Source: Victivallis sp. Marseille-Q1083 (GTDB lineage: Bacteria > Verrucomicrobiota > Lentisphaeria > Victivallales > Victivallaceae). From it: a stretch of DNA of 64,000 nt. This document shows, piece after piece, positions 43,441-52,215 of this stretch. Location: positions 3,693,339 through 3,757,338 of the forward strand of contig NZ_CAHJXL010000001.1 of NCBI RefSeq assembly GCF_903645315.1, read 5' to 3'. A program made the position numbers and the translations under genes. The notes beneath the pieces were generated by a model that was given only the letters and a program-made list of their open reading frames with translations, was not told where the DNA came from and searched no databases. Numbering within the stretch: position 1 is the first letter of the stretch; each line of letters begins with the position of its first letter.

Positions 43441-43603
43441 TTGACTTTGGATACACTATCTTTTGTCTGGAATACCGATGTTCAAAAAAATACCGGCCGG
43501 ATGGAAGAAATCAAAAACAATACTGGATTTTTTTAAATAAAAAATAGTGGAATAAGCAATTTTTTTCAGTTTTTTTAGTGAAAAATAGTCGAAAAATACA
43601 AAA

Positions 43604-43631
43604 AACGCTCAGGAAAAATCCCTGAGCGTTT
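43604..43631. terminator. Bidirectional intrinsic terminator
   Basis: AACGCTCAGG (43604-43613) pairs with CCTGAGCGTT (43621-43630) around a 7-base loop, with A-tracts before and T's after. It lies 15 bases past the stop of the 90-residue minus-strand gene and also faces the end of the IS110 remnant. Confidence 0.75.
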
Positions 43632-43645
43632 CAGTCGAAATACTT

Positions 43646-43918
43646 TTATCTTTTTTCGAGAACGGCCTGCAGCACTTCCGTCGGCACTTCGCTCAGCGCT
43701 TCGATTTTTTCCTGCAGATCTTTCTGTTTGCCAAGGTCGCTCAGCAACTGCTCACGATACTCCCGGAATTTCTTTTTGTTTTCCAGGGATAAGCCGGCCA
43801 GCATCGACGTAAAGGCCTTGTTACGGAAAGCCGTCTGTTCCTCACTGGACAACTCTTTGTAAGCGGCAAAAGCTGTTTTCAACGCTTCCGACTCTTTGAC
43901 TCGTTTTCCTCTCGGCAT
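43646..43918 (-). CDS. Small charged helical protein, unknown function
   Basis: A 90-residue protein that I do not recognise. It begins with a basic MPRGKRVKE and is rich in Lys, Glu and Leu, with predicted helices throughout (SSEEQTAFRNKAFTSML, LSLENKKKFREYREQLLSDL, LQEKIEALSEVPTEVLQAVL); it contains no cysteine. The basic head followed by amphipathic helices would suit DNA or protein binding, but this is only a guess. The gene looks real: AGGAG lies 7 bases before the ATG and a clean intrinsic terminator follows the stop. A possible promoter (TTGAAA, 16 bases, TATTAG) lies upstream on the same strand. Confidence 0.7.
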   Translation of the reverse strand: MPRGKRVKESEALKTAFAAYKELSSEEQTAFRNKAFTSMLAGLSLENKKKFREYREQLLSDLGKQKDLQEKIEALSEVPTEVLQAVLEKR

Positions 43919-44396
43919 GATTCATTCTCCTTTTGAAGGTTTAAGCTGATTTACTAATATCACTGAAACGAAATTTTTCAAATTTTCTTTTTCAGATTGA
44001 AAAAAATAATTGATTTGACAGGATTGCATAATCTATAAACGGCATCAGGTTCCGTCAATAAAATTTGCCGTTTAACAACATTATTTTTTTCTTTTGCCGC
44101 TGCAAGCAGGACCGGTTATCTGCGGACAACGGCAAACCGACTGAAACTTGCGTTGCCGCAAATTTTCCGGGCTGTAAAAGAGAACCGGCGTACACGTCCG
44201 ACCATCAAAAGAGGCGATTATTCAGACTTGTTCCAGCCAAAGAGAAGAGACTGCGTTCACCGAACCAAGCGGAGCTTTGACCCGGAAATCAGAACTGCAT
44301 CAGCAATGTTATCCAAGCTTTTTCCCGTGGCTATCGCTACAAATTTTATCAGGACTGCCGAATTATCGGCGAGGTGATCTTTTCGGGTGCGATGTC
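43919..44396. other. Intergenic stretch, no supported gene
   Basis: This is a 478-base gap between two minus-strand genes. It is AT-rich near the small-protein gene and moderately GC-rich later. Short frames exist (for example FSRGYRYKFYQDCRIIGEV on the plus strand near 44310-44370) but none has a start, length or family that supports a gene; it may be decayed coding DNA. Confidence 0.4.
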
Positions 44397-44990
44397 TCAA
44401 GCTCCGCGATATACAGGATAACGGTATTTGTCCTCTTCCGTGATTTTTCTCATCACTCTGCAAGGAACGCCAACGGCAACGACATTGGCCGGGATGGATC
44501 TGGAAACCACGCTTCCCGCTCCGATTACGGAATTGTCTCCAATCGTTACGCCGGCAAGAACAGTTGTTCCGGCTCCAATCCAGACATTATTGCCGACGGC
44601 AATCGGTTTGGCGATTTCCAGGCCCATCCTGCGCTGTTCCGGATCAATGGCGTGTTCAGCGGTCGTAAAGCAACAGTTCGGGGCAATGAAAACATTGTCT
44701 CCGAATGATACTTTTGCCCCGTCCGTGATGATCAGATTGTGGTTTGAATAAAAATAATCGCCTACAAAAATGTTATATCCGTAATCGCACCAGAACGGCG
44801 GAGTGAAGATGACGTTTTCTCCCATTTTACCCAATATTCCGGCAAGCATCTGGCGTTGAGTTTCCCGATCGTTGGGATTCAGTTGATTATAGCTGTAGCA
44901 TTTATCTTTGCATTTACTGATTTCCGCTTCGAATTCAGGATTATAGCACCCCTGGAACAAACAATTTACAGGAACTTGGACTTTCATCAT
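44397..44990 (-). CDS. Maltose/galactoside O-acetyltransferase-like (LbH)
   Basis: A 197-residue left-handed beta-helix acetyltransferase of the Maa/LacA/NodL group. The N-terminal Maa helical region has YNQLNPNDRETQRQMLAGIL, followed by FWCDYGYNIFVGDYFYSNHN, FIAPNCCFTTAEHAIDPEQR (with the catalytic His) and hexapeptide coils IGAGTTVLAGVTIGDNSVIG. It transfers acetyl from acetyl-CoA to a sugar hydroxyl in the cytoplasm. AAGGAG lies 4 bases before the first of two adjacent ATG codons; the second is 3 bases on. It stands alone in a decayed region and its base composition is lower in GC than the housekeeping genes. Confidence 0.88.
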   Translation of the reverse strand: MMKVQVPVNCLFQGCYNPEFEAEISKCKDKCYSYNQLNPNDRETQRQMLAGILGKMGENVIFTPPFWCDYGYNIFVGDYFYSNHNLIITDGAKVSFGDNVFIAPNCCFTTAEHAIDPEQRRMGLEIAKPIAVGNNVWIGAGTTVLAGVTIGDNSVIGAGSVVSRSIPANVVAVGVPCRVMRKITEEDKYRYPVYRGA

Positions 44991-45600
44991 TTATCTCCTT
45001 GTGGCGAACTTGGTTTGGTCAAAACCTTATGTGTTAAATTGTTGTTATTGAAAGAGAAAGATCAAAATATCACCTTCGCCTTAAAAATTTTCAAAAAAAA
45101 CGGGATAAAAAGTTCAAGTGAGGCATTTTTATTATTCGCAAAAACCCACAAAAATGGAAATTCACTTGAAAAAATCATTGATTACTATATCATACGGCGC
45201 CGGAAGAAGCAAACCGCCGCTTGCCACGGATGACTGACGCATGCAAACCAGCCGCCGAAAGCATAATTTCCGACAGCGGGTGAATCGTTTAGGCCAGTGA
45301 TCCGGTTTCGCTTATTTGATAAGACAAACCGTTTATTCTTGAAATAGCAAATATGTAATGCTATTTTAGTGTAGGGAACAGATGCTTATGTAATACTGTA
45401 TCTGATTGACTGCAAAATTATTGAAAAGAGAAATTTGTAGCTCGTTTTTAGAATTGCAGAACTCAGTTATGGCCACTCATGATACCGGTAATGGAATATT
45501 TTTGAGCTGTTATATGAATGTAGCGCAGGGCAGACATTGAATGACAGGCCATAGAACAAAGATTGCAGAGGAAAAGCGACAGTTCAAGCGTAAAATCTTC
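44991..45600. other. AT-rich intergenic stretch
   Basis: No supported gene in about 600 bases between the acetyltransferase start and the signal-peptide remnant at 45601. Frames are short and AT-rich. An inverted repeat ACAACC-TTTA-GGTTGT sits just after the stretch, within the first codons of the following remnant. Confidence 0.45.
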
Positions 45601-46038
45601 ATGACAACCTTTAGGTTGTTGTGTATCGTAACTGTGCATTGTCTTGCCGTTGAGGCAGAGGAGGAGTTGTCACAGGAGAGAAATTTCATGACAGATTGAA
45701 GAATATTTTTCTTTTGTTCGAGAAACGATTGATAAACATTTGGCTGCGGTGGAATATTCTGCGGACTATGAAGTTTATGTTGCAGGAATGATGGTCGCTT
45801 CTGTCGTATGGGGGTATGATTTTGACAATGAGACCGGAGATACCCCGGCGGAACGCGGGAATCGCTTATTGGGTTGACTGATGAAATCCCCGAGTCTTAC
45901 AATGCCCGGAAAGTAAAGGTCTTGTGCGATCACGGCAATCGCGAATTATTAACCGGTCTGATGAAAAAATACGGCAATCAGGCCGAATGGGGGAAAAACT
46001 TTTTTGAAAATGAATTTAAAAGCTATTATAATAAATGA
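45601..46038 (+). pseudogene. Degenerate paralogue of the adjacent secreted protein
   Basis: A signal peptide MTTFRLLCIVTVHCLAVEAE (ATG at 45601) runs into a stop at 45697. The following frame, EEYFSFVRETIDKHLAAVEY then YDFDNETGDTPAERGNRLLG, matches the C-terminal part of the protein encoded at 46042-47364. After another stop the tail SYNARKVKVLCDHGNRELL continues; about 90 bases here are almost identical to the end of the neighbour. The middle of the protein is missing. It is a tandem duplicate that has lost most of its length. Confidence 0.7.
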
Positions 46039-46041
46039 TTT

Positions 46042-47364
46042 ATGGAGATAATTAACGTGGTTGAATTTATTTGCAGAATTCTGTTTATTGCGTTAATTGG
46101 AAATCTCTTTCTCCAAGCGAACGCATATGATCAACTCCAAGAATATAAACCATATTTGAAACAGTTGCAAGAATACAAGTATGCCTTTCAACAGATTCAT
46201 GGAATTGATGATTTTAATTTGCGGATAATTAATATATCTGTGCCGCAAGGCAGAGAGAAAGCAAAACTTTTATATGGAAAAGAAAGAGAAATAATATTTG
46301 GAGGATACGAACTGAATTGCTACTTGATTGATTTACCAAAATCTCTTGTACAAGAATATATAAAGCAGAGAGATTTTGATGAAGATCATCGTAAGTGTAT
46401 GACATATGACCCAGAATATCAAGAGCATCTTGATGCTTTAAAAATTCCGTTCTATTATATGGATTTTTTAGAAATAAATTATTCTTTTGATCGTTTTATC
46501 GCATGGAGTAAGGGGTATTATGAAAATACTGATAATTCATTCTATACCTATCTGTTGATGAATTACTTATGTTCGGCAACCCGTGCTTTTGAATTGCCAA
46601 ATGATTTTGCCGGGAAAGAAGCATTGCTTCAGAATTCTCCGGACCTATGGTGGAGCCGTTGGTCAGAGATCAAATTACAACTGTTGGATAACGATGGAGG
46701 ATATATTGGACAGAGTGCCCGTTTTTTATTTTTGGTTAATTTCCCTCAAGAATTGCAAAGTCATTTATTTGATGATAATGAAGCAGATGACTTATTCCTA
46801 AGTGAATTTTGTCAATTGGATGGTCGTGTTTTATCCGGTATTGAGAAAGCAGCCAATATTGAGCCATTAGAAGTTAAACTATTATTTGCTTACTTGTTGA
46901 GCGATTATATCTTTGAAAGAGACTATCACTATTCAATGCCTTATAATCGAAAAATAAATATGGATCGTTCTTTGAAAAGAGAAATAAATCGAACACGCCC
47001 AGCTTTAAAGCTATTACCATTTAAGGATCGATTTGCTTTTGTACAGACAGTTATTGAGAAACGACTGATCGATATGGAATCTTCAGAAGAGTATGATGTA
47101 TATACTGCCGGTTTGATGACTGCGTTCATAGTGTTAGGTTATGATTTTGAAGAGGAAACTGACATTTATATACCTAATGAACGGGGACAATTATTGTTAG
47201 ATCTTATGATCAGATACCCGAGCACTTACAATGCCCGGAAAGTAAAGCTCTTGTACGACCACGGCAATCGCGAATTATTAACCGGTCTGATGAAAAAATA
47301 CGGCAAGCAGGCCGAATGGGAAAAACTTTTCGCCGGAGCGGCGTCGGAAGAAACGACGAAATAG
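46042..47364 (+). CDS. Putative secreted protein, unknown family (tandem duplicate)
   Basis: A 440-residue protein that I cannot assign. It has a probable signal peptide (hydrophobic FICRILFIALIGNLFLQANA), is rich in aromatic and acidic residues, and has helical repeats late in the chain (DRFAFVQTVIEKRLIDMESS, GLMTAFIVLGYDFEEETD, LLDLMIRYPSTYNARKVKLL). The coding DNA is AT-rich for nearly the whole length, but the last 150 bases are GC-richer and almost identical to the remnant upstream, suggesting recombination between copies. A weak GGAGA element lies at the start. It sits among IS remnants. A role in self/non-self or surface interaction is possible, but nothing shows it. Confidence 0.7.
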   Translation: MEIINVVEFICRILFIALIGNLFLQANAYDQLQEYKPYLKQLQEYKYAFQQIHGIDDFNLRIINISVPQGREKAKLLYGKEREIIFGGYELNCYLIDLPKSLVQEYIKQRDFDEDHRKCMTYDPEYQEHLDALKIPFYYMDFLEINYSFDRFIAWSKGYYENTDNSFYTYLLMNYLCSATRAFELPNDFAGKEALLQNSPDLWWSRWSEIKLQLLDNDGGYIGQSARFLFLVNFPQELQSHLFDDNEADDLFLSEFCQLDGRVLSGIEKAANIEPLEVKLLFAYLLSDYIFERDYHYSMPYNRKINMDRSLKREINRTRPALKLLPFKDRFAFVQTVIEKRLIDMESSEEYDVYTAGLMTAFIVLGYDFEEETDIYIPNERGQLLLDLMIRYPSTYNARKVKLLYDHGNRELLTGLMKKYGKQAEWEKLFAGAASEETTK

Positions 47365-47403
47365 CAAGACACTCTAAGAAATTGTCAATCAATAAATAAT
47401 CAT

Positions 47404-47529
47404 CTAAATCCTCATGACTTTCTTCATGATCATCATCGCGGCCGCCCAATGCAGCAAGTCCCGGTATGTCATGTACGTTTTCTCGTATCGGACGAGGAGT
47501 TTTCTGAAACGGTTGAACCATGAGTGTGC
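47404..47529 (-). pseudogene. IS5-family transposase C-terminal fragment
   Basis: The minus strand reads AHSWFNRFRKLLVRYEKTYM, then YRDLLHWAAAMMIMKK and a stop. The conserved HSWxNRFRKLLxRYE...Y end is typical of IS5-family DDE transposases. The rest of the gene is absent. It follows the end of the secreted-protein gene directly and may mark the edge of a past insertion. Confidence 0.75.
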
Positions 47530-47697
47530 GACCTAAATAATCCACCTATTTGGCTTAAAGTCACGCAGTTAAATGGTTTTATTCGCTTTTTCGCAGGGGA
47601 CTGAAAAAAGCCCGCAGGCGATTCTGGTTGCCGCGGGATGTGCAGAATTCTGGCCGTCTTGCCCAATGGAACGTTTTTCAACGAGTCAGTGCAGTAT

Positions 47698-47733
47698 AAA
47701 AAACCGGAACCGGAGAATTATCCCAGGTTCCGG
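47698..47733 (-). terminator. Intrinsic terminator after the antiporter gene
   Basis: On the minus strand, CCGGAACC and GGTTCCGG pair around a 14-base loop and are followed by TTTTTT. It begins 24 bases past the antiporter stop. Confidence 0.8.
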
Positions 47734-47756
47734 CTGCTGTTCTCTGCTCCCGGCGT

Positions 47757-49244
47757 TTACAGGGTAATTGTCCCGGAGGCCACCAGGCTGATGGCAAGTA
47801 CGTCCAAGGCAAGCAGAATTGCCAAATACCATTTTTCGGAGGTTAAAAATATCGGCGTATTGTCGCCCCGGGCAATTTGCTCTTTGCGCGCCCAGAAAAA
47901 CAAAGGCACGCCGACAGTCAGGAGTACTGGAACCATTGCGACATAATTGAGCCCTCCTGCGTAAAACATGAACAGGCAGAATAAAAAGCCGATGATCCCG
48001 CTGATGGTCGCCAGAATGATTCCTTTGGCGGCATATTGGCGATATTGTTCCGTCCGGCAGAGCTTGAACAGGAACAGGGTCGTGGTCAAATAAGCCGGCA
48101 GCATAACCAGTGAGCTCACGCTGTACATTGCCTGCCACGCATTGTTGGCGAAATAGACGACCAACATCGCAATTTGCATGATAATTGTACTCACCAGCAG
48201 GCCGACTCCGGCCGTGCCATTTTTGTTGATTTTGCTGAATACCTTCGGGAAAGTCCCATTCTGGCCCGCGGCCATGGGGATTTCCGCGCAGAGCAATGTC
48301 CATGCAATCCAGCTTGTCAGAACGGAAATGATCAGTCCGATGTTCATCAGCCATTCTCCCCATTTTCCAACAACAATGGCCAATACACCGGCGGTTGACG
48401 GATTCGCAATGCCTTCCAGCGTGTGCTGGGTGGTTACTCCGAACGGCAAAATGGACAGCAACATATAAAGGCAGAGAGCAATCAGGAACCCGACGGTCGT
48501 AGCTTTGCCCACATCGGTCGGATTTTTGGCTCGGCCCGACAACACGACGGCGCCTTCCACCCCAATGAAGCACCATAAGGCGACCAGCATCGGAGCTTTG
48601 ATCTGCGCGGCGACCGAGCCTAAATCCTGAGAAGCGATTTTGGCTGAATTTCCCCAGAAGTTCGCATCGAAGAGAGCAAACTTGAATGAAAATATCAGAA
48701 TGATGATGAACAAGAAAATCGGTAACATGTTACTGAATGTTCCAATCAAATTCACCAGGCTGGCCCGCTTCACTCCGGCTAAAACCAATATATAGTAGAA
48801 CCAAATCAGAATTGATCCGCCAATGATGGAATTTAAATTATTCCCGCCGGTAAAAACACCGGGGAAAAAATAATCCAGGGCATCCATCAAAATAACGGCA
48901 AAAGCCACGTTGCCGAAGATGGTCATCAGCCAATATCCCCAGGCGGTGATAAAACCGACAAATTTACCAAAGCCTTCTCTGGCATACATATAGACGCCGG
49001 TTTTCAGATCGGGTCTGATGTCCGACAGGATTCGAAAGGAATTCGCGATGAAGAACACGCCGAAACCGACGATCAGCCACGCAATGATGACAGGGCCGGC
49101 CGCGGATGATTGCGCCGTGTTTTGAGGCAGGCTATAAACGCCGCCTCCCAGCATTGAACTGACAACAACAGTGACCAGGGCAAAAAAACCAAGTTTTGCC
49201 GTGGTACTTGTTTTGTCTTTGTTCTGATCTTTTTCTTGTGACAT
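47757..49244 (-). CDS. APC-family basic amino acid/polyamine antiporter
   Basis: A 495-residue amino acid-polyamine-organocation transporter with about twelve membrane helices. The first helix carries the APC substrate motif in VVVSSMLGGGVYSLPQNTA; helix 6 has ALWCFIGVEGAVVLSGRAKN with the conserved FxGxE. It resembles ArcD/LysP-type exchangers that swap an amino acid for its decarboxylation product. The gene directly upstream on the same strand is an Orn/Lys/Arg decarboxylase, so arginine/agmatine or lysine/cadaverine exchange is the likely job, using up protons and resisting acid. A hydrophilic N-terminus (QEKDQNKDKTS) is present. A terminator lies between the genes, so read-through or a second promoter is needed. 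Confidence 0.87.
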   Translation of the reverse strand: MSQEKDQNKDKTSTTAKLGFFALVTVVVSSMLGGGVYSLPQNTAQSSAAGPVIIAWLIVGFGVFFIANSFRILSDIRPDLKTGVYMYAREGFGKFVGFITAWGYWLMTIFGNVAFAVILMDALDYFFPGVFTGGNNLNSIIGGSILIWFYYILVLAGVKRASLVNLIGTFSNMLPIFLFIIILIFSFKFALFDANFWGNSAKIASQDLGSVAAQIKAPMLVALWCFIGVEGAVVLSGRAKNPTDVGKATTVGFLIALCLYMLLSILPFGVTTQHTLEGIANPSTAGVLAIVVGKWGEWLMNIGLIISVLTSWIAWTLLCAEIPMAAGQNGTFPKVFSKINKNGTAGVGLLVSTIIMQIAMLVVYFANNAWQAMYSVSSLVMLPAYLTTTLFLFKLCRTEQYRQYAAKGIILATISGIIGFLFCLFMFYAGGLNYVAMVPVLLTVGVPLFFWARKEQIARGDNTPIFLTSEKWYLAILLALDVLAISLVASGTITL

Positions 49245-49368
49245 AAAATTACAACTTTCTTTTGAATTTTTTCAGACGGCAAGTCCCTGCCTCTCGATTG
49301 CCATACAGGACAGGACCGTTTGGGGCGGCTGCCCGCGAAGCGGCTCGCCGTTATCTGGCGAAAAATCC

Positions 49369-49388
49369 CCCCGAGGCTTGCCTCGGGG
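49369..49388 (-). terminator. Intrinsic terminator after the decarboxylase gene
   Basis: CCCCGAGG (49369-49376) and CCTCGGGG (49381-49388) form an 8-bp stem with a 4-base loop. On the minus strand the stem is followed by GGATTTTTC. It lies about 30 bases past the decarboxylase stop and would limit transcription into the antiporter. Confidence 0.7.
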
Positions 49389-49417
49389 AACAGGCCTGGC
49401 CGGACGCGAAAATTTAT

Positions 49418-51793
49418 TTACATCCGGCCCTTTTTAATGGCGCTGGATACCTTACGCGGCTTGAAGGAGGTTTTCTTTGACGCCGGAAGCTTTTTCGCGT
49501 CCTCGATAATTACCCTTACCCAGAAATCTCCATTTTCATCCACGTTTACCCCCTGGATTTCATGCTCAAAGCCCGGGAAGTTTTTATCAAATTCCTGCAG
49601 TGCTTCAAGATATCCGATAATTCCTTTGTCCTTCTCGGATATTCTTTCTCCGGGCATCAGCATCGGAATGCCGGGCGGATAAGGCACCAGCATGCTGGCG
49701 GCAATTCTGGATGGGTACTCTTTGAGTTTGACGTGTTCCACCTTGTACCGCACCACCTTCTGATAGGCTTCCGCCGGTGAAAGAACCGACTCCGGGTCAG
49801 CATTGGCGGCTTTATCCAAAAGATCGATGAGTCCAAGTTTGCTCATCATATCATGCATGGATTGGCACAACTCTTTCAAAGTCATCTGCGCGTATTTGGG
49901 CGAAACTTCAGCCAGGGACGGTATCGCGTCTGCAACCGGCGTCCCATTGTCATAGAGACGTTTGAACTCAAGCAAACTTTCGATCAAAGTACCCCATTTG
50001 CCTTTGGTCGTACCGACCGAGAACAAAATCAGCAAGGTGTAATCCCCGGTTCTGGCAATTTCCGTTCTTCTGTCATCCAGAAATTTGGTCATAATATAGC
50101 CGGGAATGCCCATTTTCTGATATTTGCCGTCCGGGGTGATACCGGGGCAGGTGACGGTAACCTTGACCGGATCAAGCATGCAGTCCGTATCGGCGATGTC
50201 CTCCCTGGCAAATCCATGCCACTTCGCATCGGGATCCAGCGCCCAGCAGGAAGGTTCGCGGCTCAGCAGCGAGACCGGGGCCTCTTCAAAGGAATATTTT
50301 TTGCCCGTTCCGGGATCTTCGACTTCGGTCGGCTGCAGCACGTCGAAGAACCAGTCGCCGGGGGTTTTTTCCTGAATTTTGCGTTTGATACTGACGACCG
50401 CTTTGCGGAAAGCGATGGCGTCTTCGATGGATTCCTGCACGAGATAACGTCCGGAATTGCCCTTCATCATCGATACGGCGACATCAATTGACGCGATGAT
50501 GGGATAATACGGAGAAGTCGTCCCGTGCATCATGAAGGAGTCATTGAAATCGTCAAAATCAAGAGGGGCGCGATCGCTTTTTTTGACGTGAATCATTGAG
50601 GCCATCGAAAGGGCCGGAAGCATTTTATGCGTGGACTGGACTGCAAAAATGGTCGGCATATTCTTGATTTTATCGCTGACGCCCATGGCGAATCTTTCCG
50701 CATAAATCGGATGAAATTTTGCGTATGCATACCATGCCTCATCGAAATGTATGCGCGGAACACTGTCTTTCAGGGTATCGACAACTTTACTGGCATTGTA
50801 GCAGAAACCATCATAGGTGCAATTGGTTACCACCGCATAGCTGGGCTCTTGCGATACGGCGTTTTGGGTGATCCGGCTGTTTTTAATTAAATTTTTAATA
50901 TGCGCTTTCGACATGCGTTTGGCCGGAATGGGGCCGATCAAGCCGTAACCGTTTCTGGTCGGCTTCATATAAACGGGACGCGCCCCGCAAAGGGTCAAAC
51001 CATGATTCAACGATTTATGACAGTTTCTGTCAACCACGGTTATCTCATTGGCTCCGACGGCCCCCTGCGCAACGATTCGGTTGGAACCCGATGAACCGGC
51101 GACGGTATAAAACGTCCAATCCGCTCCGAATATTTCAGCGGCAATTTCCTCGGATTTCTTGGATGGGCCGGCGTGGATCAGATAATCGCCCATTTCCGAT
51201 GTCGCCACGCCGATGTCGGCACGGAACATATTTTCGCCGAAGAAGTTAAAAAACTCCACGCCGATGGGATGTTTCAAATAGGCCATCCCTCCCATATGTC
51301 CCGGACAATCCCAGTAATAGTCGCCATCCTGGGTAAAATCCTTCAAGGTTTTGAAGTAAGGCGGCAAGAGGTGTTTGTTATATTGGAAAATAGCGGTGAA
51401 AATTCGATTGGCGGTAAACTCAGGGGTTTCGGAAAAGAGATAAATGTACTCTTTAATTTCACGGATTAAATCGAGCGGCAATGTGGAAATAAGATCTTCT
51501 CTGGTCAATGCAAAAATCGGCAATGTTTCGGATACCGCGCGAATTTCCTGGATAAGCTGCAAAGCCTCTTTTTCCGTATGGCTGTTTTCGGCATCCAAAT
51601 AGATTCCGACGGCACTGTATTTGGGGCTTTCGCCCAAAAGCGTGATTCCGTTTTCCAGCGACCAGGCATAGTGCACATCGAGGTTCAGATCCGTCAACGC
51701 TTTTCCCAGGTTTTCAAGTGCTACGACAGCCGGATGCTCGTCTGCCCAATTGGCAGAGTTCGCGACAAACAGAATGTTTTTATTGATTTTCAT
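49418..51793 (-). CDS. PLP-dependent Orn/Lys/Arg decarboxylase
   Basis: A 791-residue fold-type I decarboxylase. An N-terminal wing/response-regulator-like domain to about residue 140 is followed by the PLP core with DGDYYWDCPGHMGGMAYLKH, the PLP aspartate region HFDEAWYAYAKFHPIY, the Schiff-base lysine in AVQSTHKMLPALSMASM, and the C-terminal domain with KVTVTCPGITPDGKYQKMGI and LVPYPPGIPMLMPGE. This is the layout of E. coli AdiA/CadA/SpeC (710-755 residues). Arg versus Lys specificity cannot be read with confidence; the KWHGF segment resembles AdiA. GAGGAGG lies 6 bases before the ATG. Expression is probably controlled through the long leader upstream. Confidence 0.92.
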   Translation of the reverse strand: MKINKNILFVANSANWADEHPAVVALENLGKALTDLNLDVHYAWSLENGITLLGESPKYSAVGIYLDAENSHTEKEALQLIQEIRAVSETLPIFALTREDLISTLPLDLIREIKEYIYLFSETPEFTANRIFTAIFQYNKHLLPPYFKTLKDFTQDGDYYWDCPGHMGGMAYLKHPIGVEFFNFFGENMFRADIGVATSEMGDYLIHAGPSKKSEEIAAEIFGADWTFYTVAGSSGSNRIVAQGAVGANEITVVDRNCHKSLNHGLTLCGARPVYMKPTRNGYGLIGPIPAKRMSKAHIKNLIKNSRITQNAVSQEPSYAVVTNCTYDGFCYNASKVVDTLKDSVPRIHFDEAWYAYAKFHPIYAERFAMGVSDKIKNMPTIFAVQSTHKMLPALSMASMIHVKKSDRAPLDFDDFNDSFMMHGTTSPYYPIIASIDVAVSMMKGNSGRYLVQESIEDAIAFRKAVVSIKRKIQEKTPGDWFFDVLQPTEVEDPGTGKKYSFEEAPVSLLSREPSCWALDPDAKWHGFAREDIADTDCMLDPVKVTVTCPGITPDGKYQKMGIPGYIMTKFLDDRRTEIARTGDYTLLILFSVGTTKGKWGTLIESLLEFKRLYDNGTPVADAIPSLAEVSPKYAQMTLKELCQSMHDMMSKLGLIDLLDKAANADPESVLSPAEAYQKVVRYKVEHVKLKEYPSRIAASMLVPYPPGIPMLMPGERISEKDKGIIGYLEALQEFDKNFPGFEHEIQGVNVDENGDFWVRVIIEDAKKLPASKKTSFKPRKVSSAIKKGRM

Positions 51794-51858
51794 TTTCTCC
51801 TCCTCAAGATTGTACTTGCAAATTATTATTTTATTGACTCCTCTCCTCCAATCAACAA

Positions 51859-51879
51859 CTATCCTCTGTCAATTTTCAT
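51859..51879 (-). CDS. Six-codon minicistron (MKIDRG) in the decarboxylase leader
   Basis: An ATG with a strong AAGGAGGAG 6 bases upstream opens the frame MKIDRG and stops at once. The ribosome-binding site and first codons closely copy those of the decarboxylase 80 bases downstream (GAGGAGAAGACATGAAAATT against GAGGAGAAAATGAAAATC). It may be a duplicated initiation region or a regulatory upstream ORF. Confidence 0.45.
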   Translation of the reverse strand: MKIDRG

Positions 51880-52008
51880 GTCTTCTCCTCCTTAAGCATG
51901 CAAAATATTTTTATATTGAAGCTTTTGATGCAAAGACAGTTTGCACCCCAAGACGTACAACCGCAGTCAATGGTATAGTTGAAAAAATATTAGTATTGAA
52001 TTTTCGAA

Positions 52009-52068
52009 TCAGGAATGATAGTCCCAAACCATACCGACACGATAAAAAGGCAAGAACAGGCACATCAT
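52009..52068 (-). CDS. Possible leader peptide (19 codons) upstream of the decarboxylase
   Basis: MMCLFLPFYRVGMVWDYHS is a 19-residue frame on the transcript of the decarboxylase, starting about 50 bases after the predicted transcription start, with GGAGG 7 bases before the first ATG. Its content of aromatic, Arg and Cys codons would suit a regulatory nascent peptide such as SpeFL, which controls the E. coli ornithine decarboxylase, but there is no sequence similarity to rely on. Confidence 0.45.
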   Translation of the reverse strand: MMCLFLPFYRVGMVWDYHS

Positions 52069-52123
52069 AATTCATCCTCCTCATTTTTTGGGAAAAAAAC
52101 CTGAAATACTCCTCTATAAAACA

Positions 52124-52152
52124 ATTATACCTCTCCTTTTTCTTATTTTCAA
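52124..52152 (-). promoter_or_regulatory. Sigma-70 promoter of the decarboxylase
   Basis: On the minus strand, TTGAAA (52147-52152) and a perfect TATAAT (52124-52129) are separated by 17 bases. The transcript would start near 52117, giving a leader of about 320 bases. Confidence 0.75.
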
Positions 52153-52197
52153 GAGGATATATTCAATTTTTTTTCTTTAATCTTATACGCTTTCCGG

Positions 52198-52213
52198 TTT
52201 GTAATATTACAAA
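52198..52213. promoter_or_regulatory. Perfect 16-bp palindrome, possible operator
   Basis: TTTGTAATATTACAAA is a perfect palindrome centred about 55 bases upstream of the decarboxylase -35, a usual place for an activator site. No cognate regulator can be named. Confidence 0.4.
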
Positions 52214-52215
52214 TA

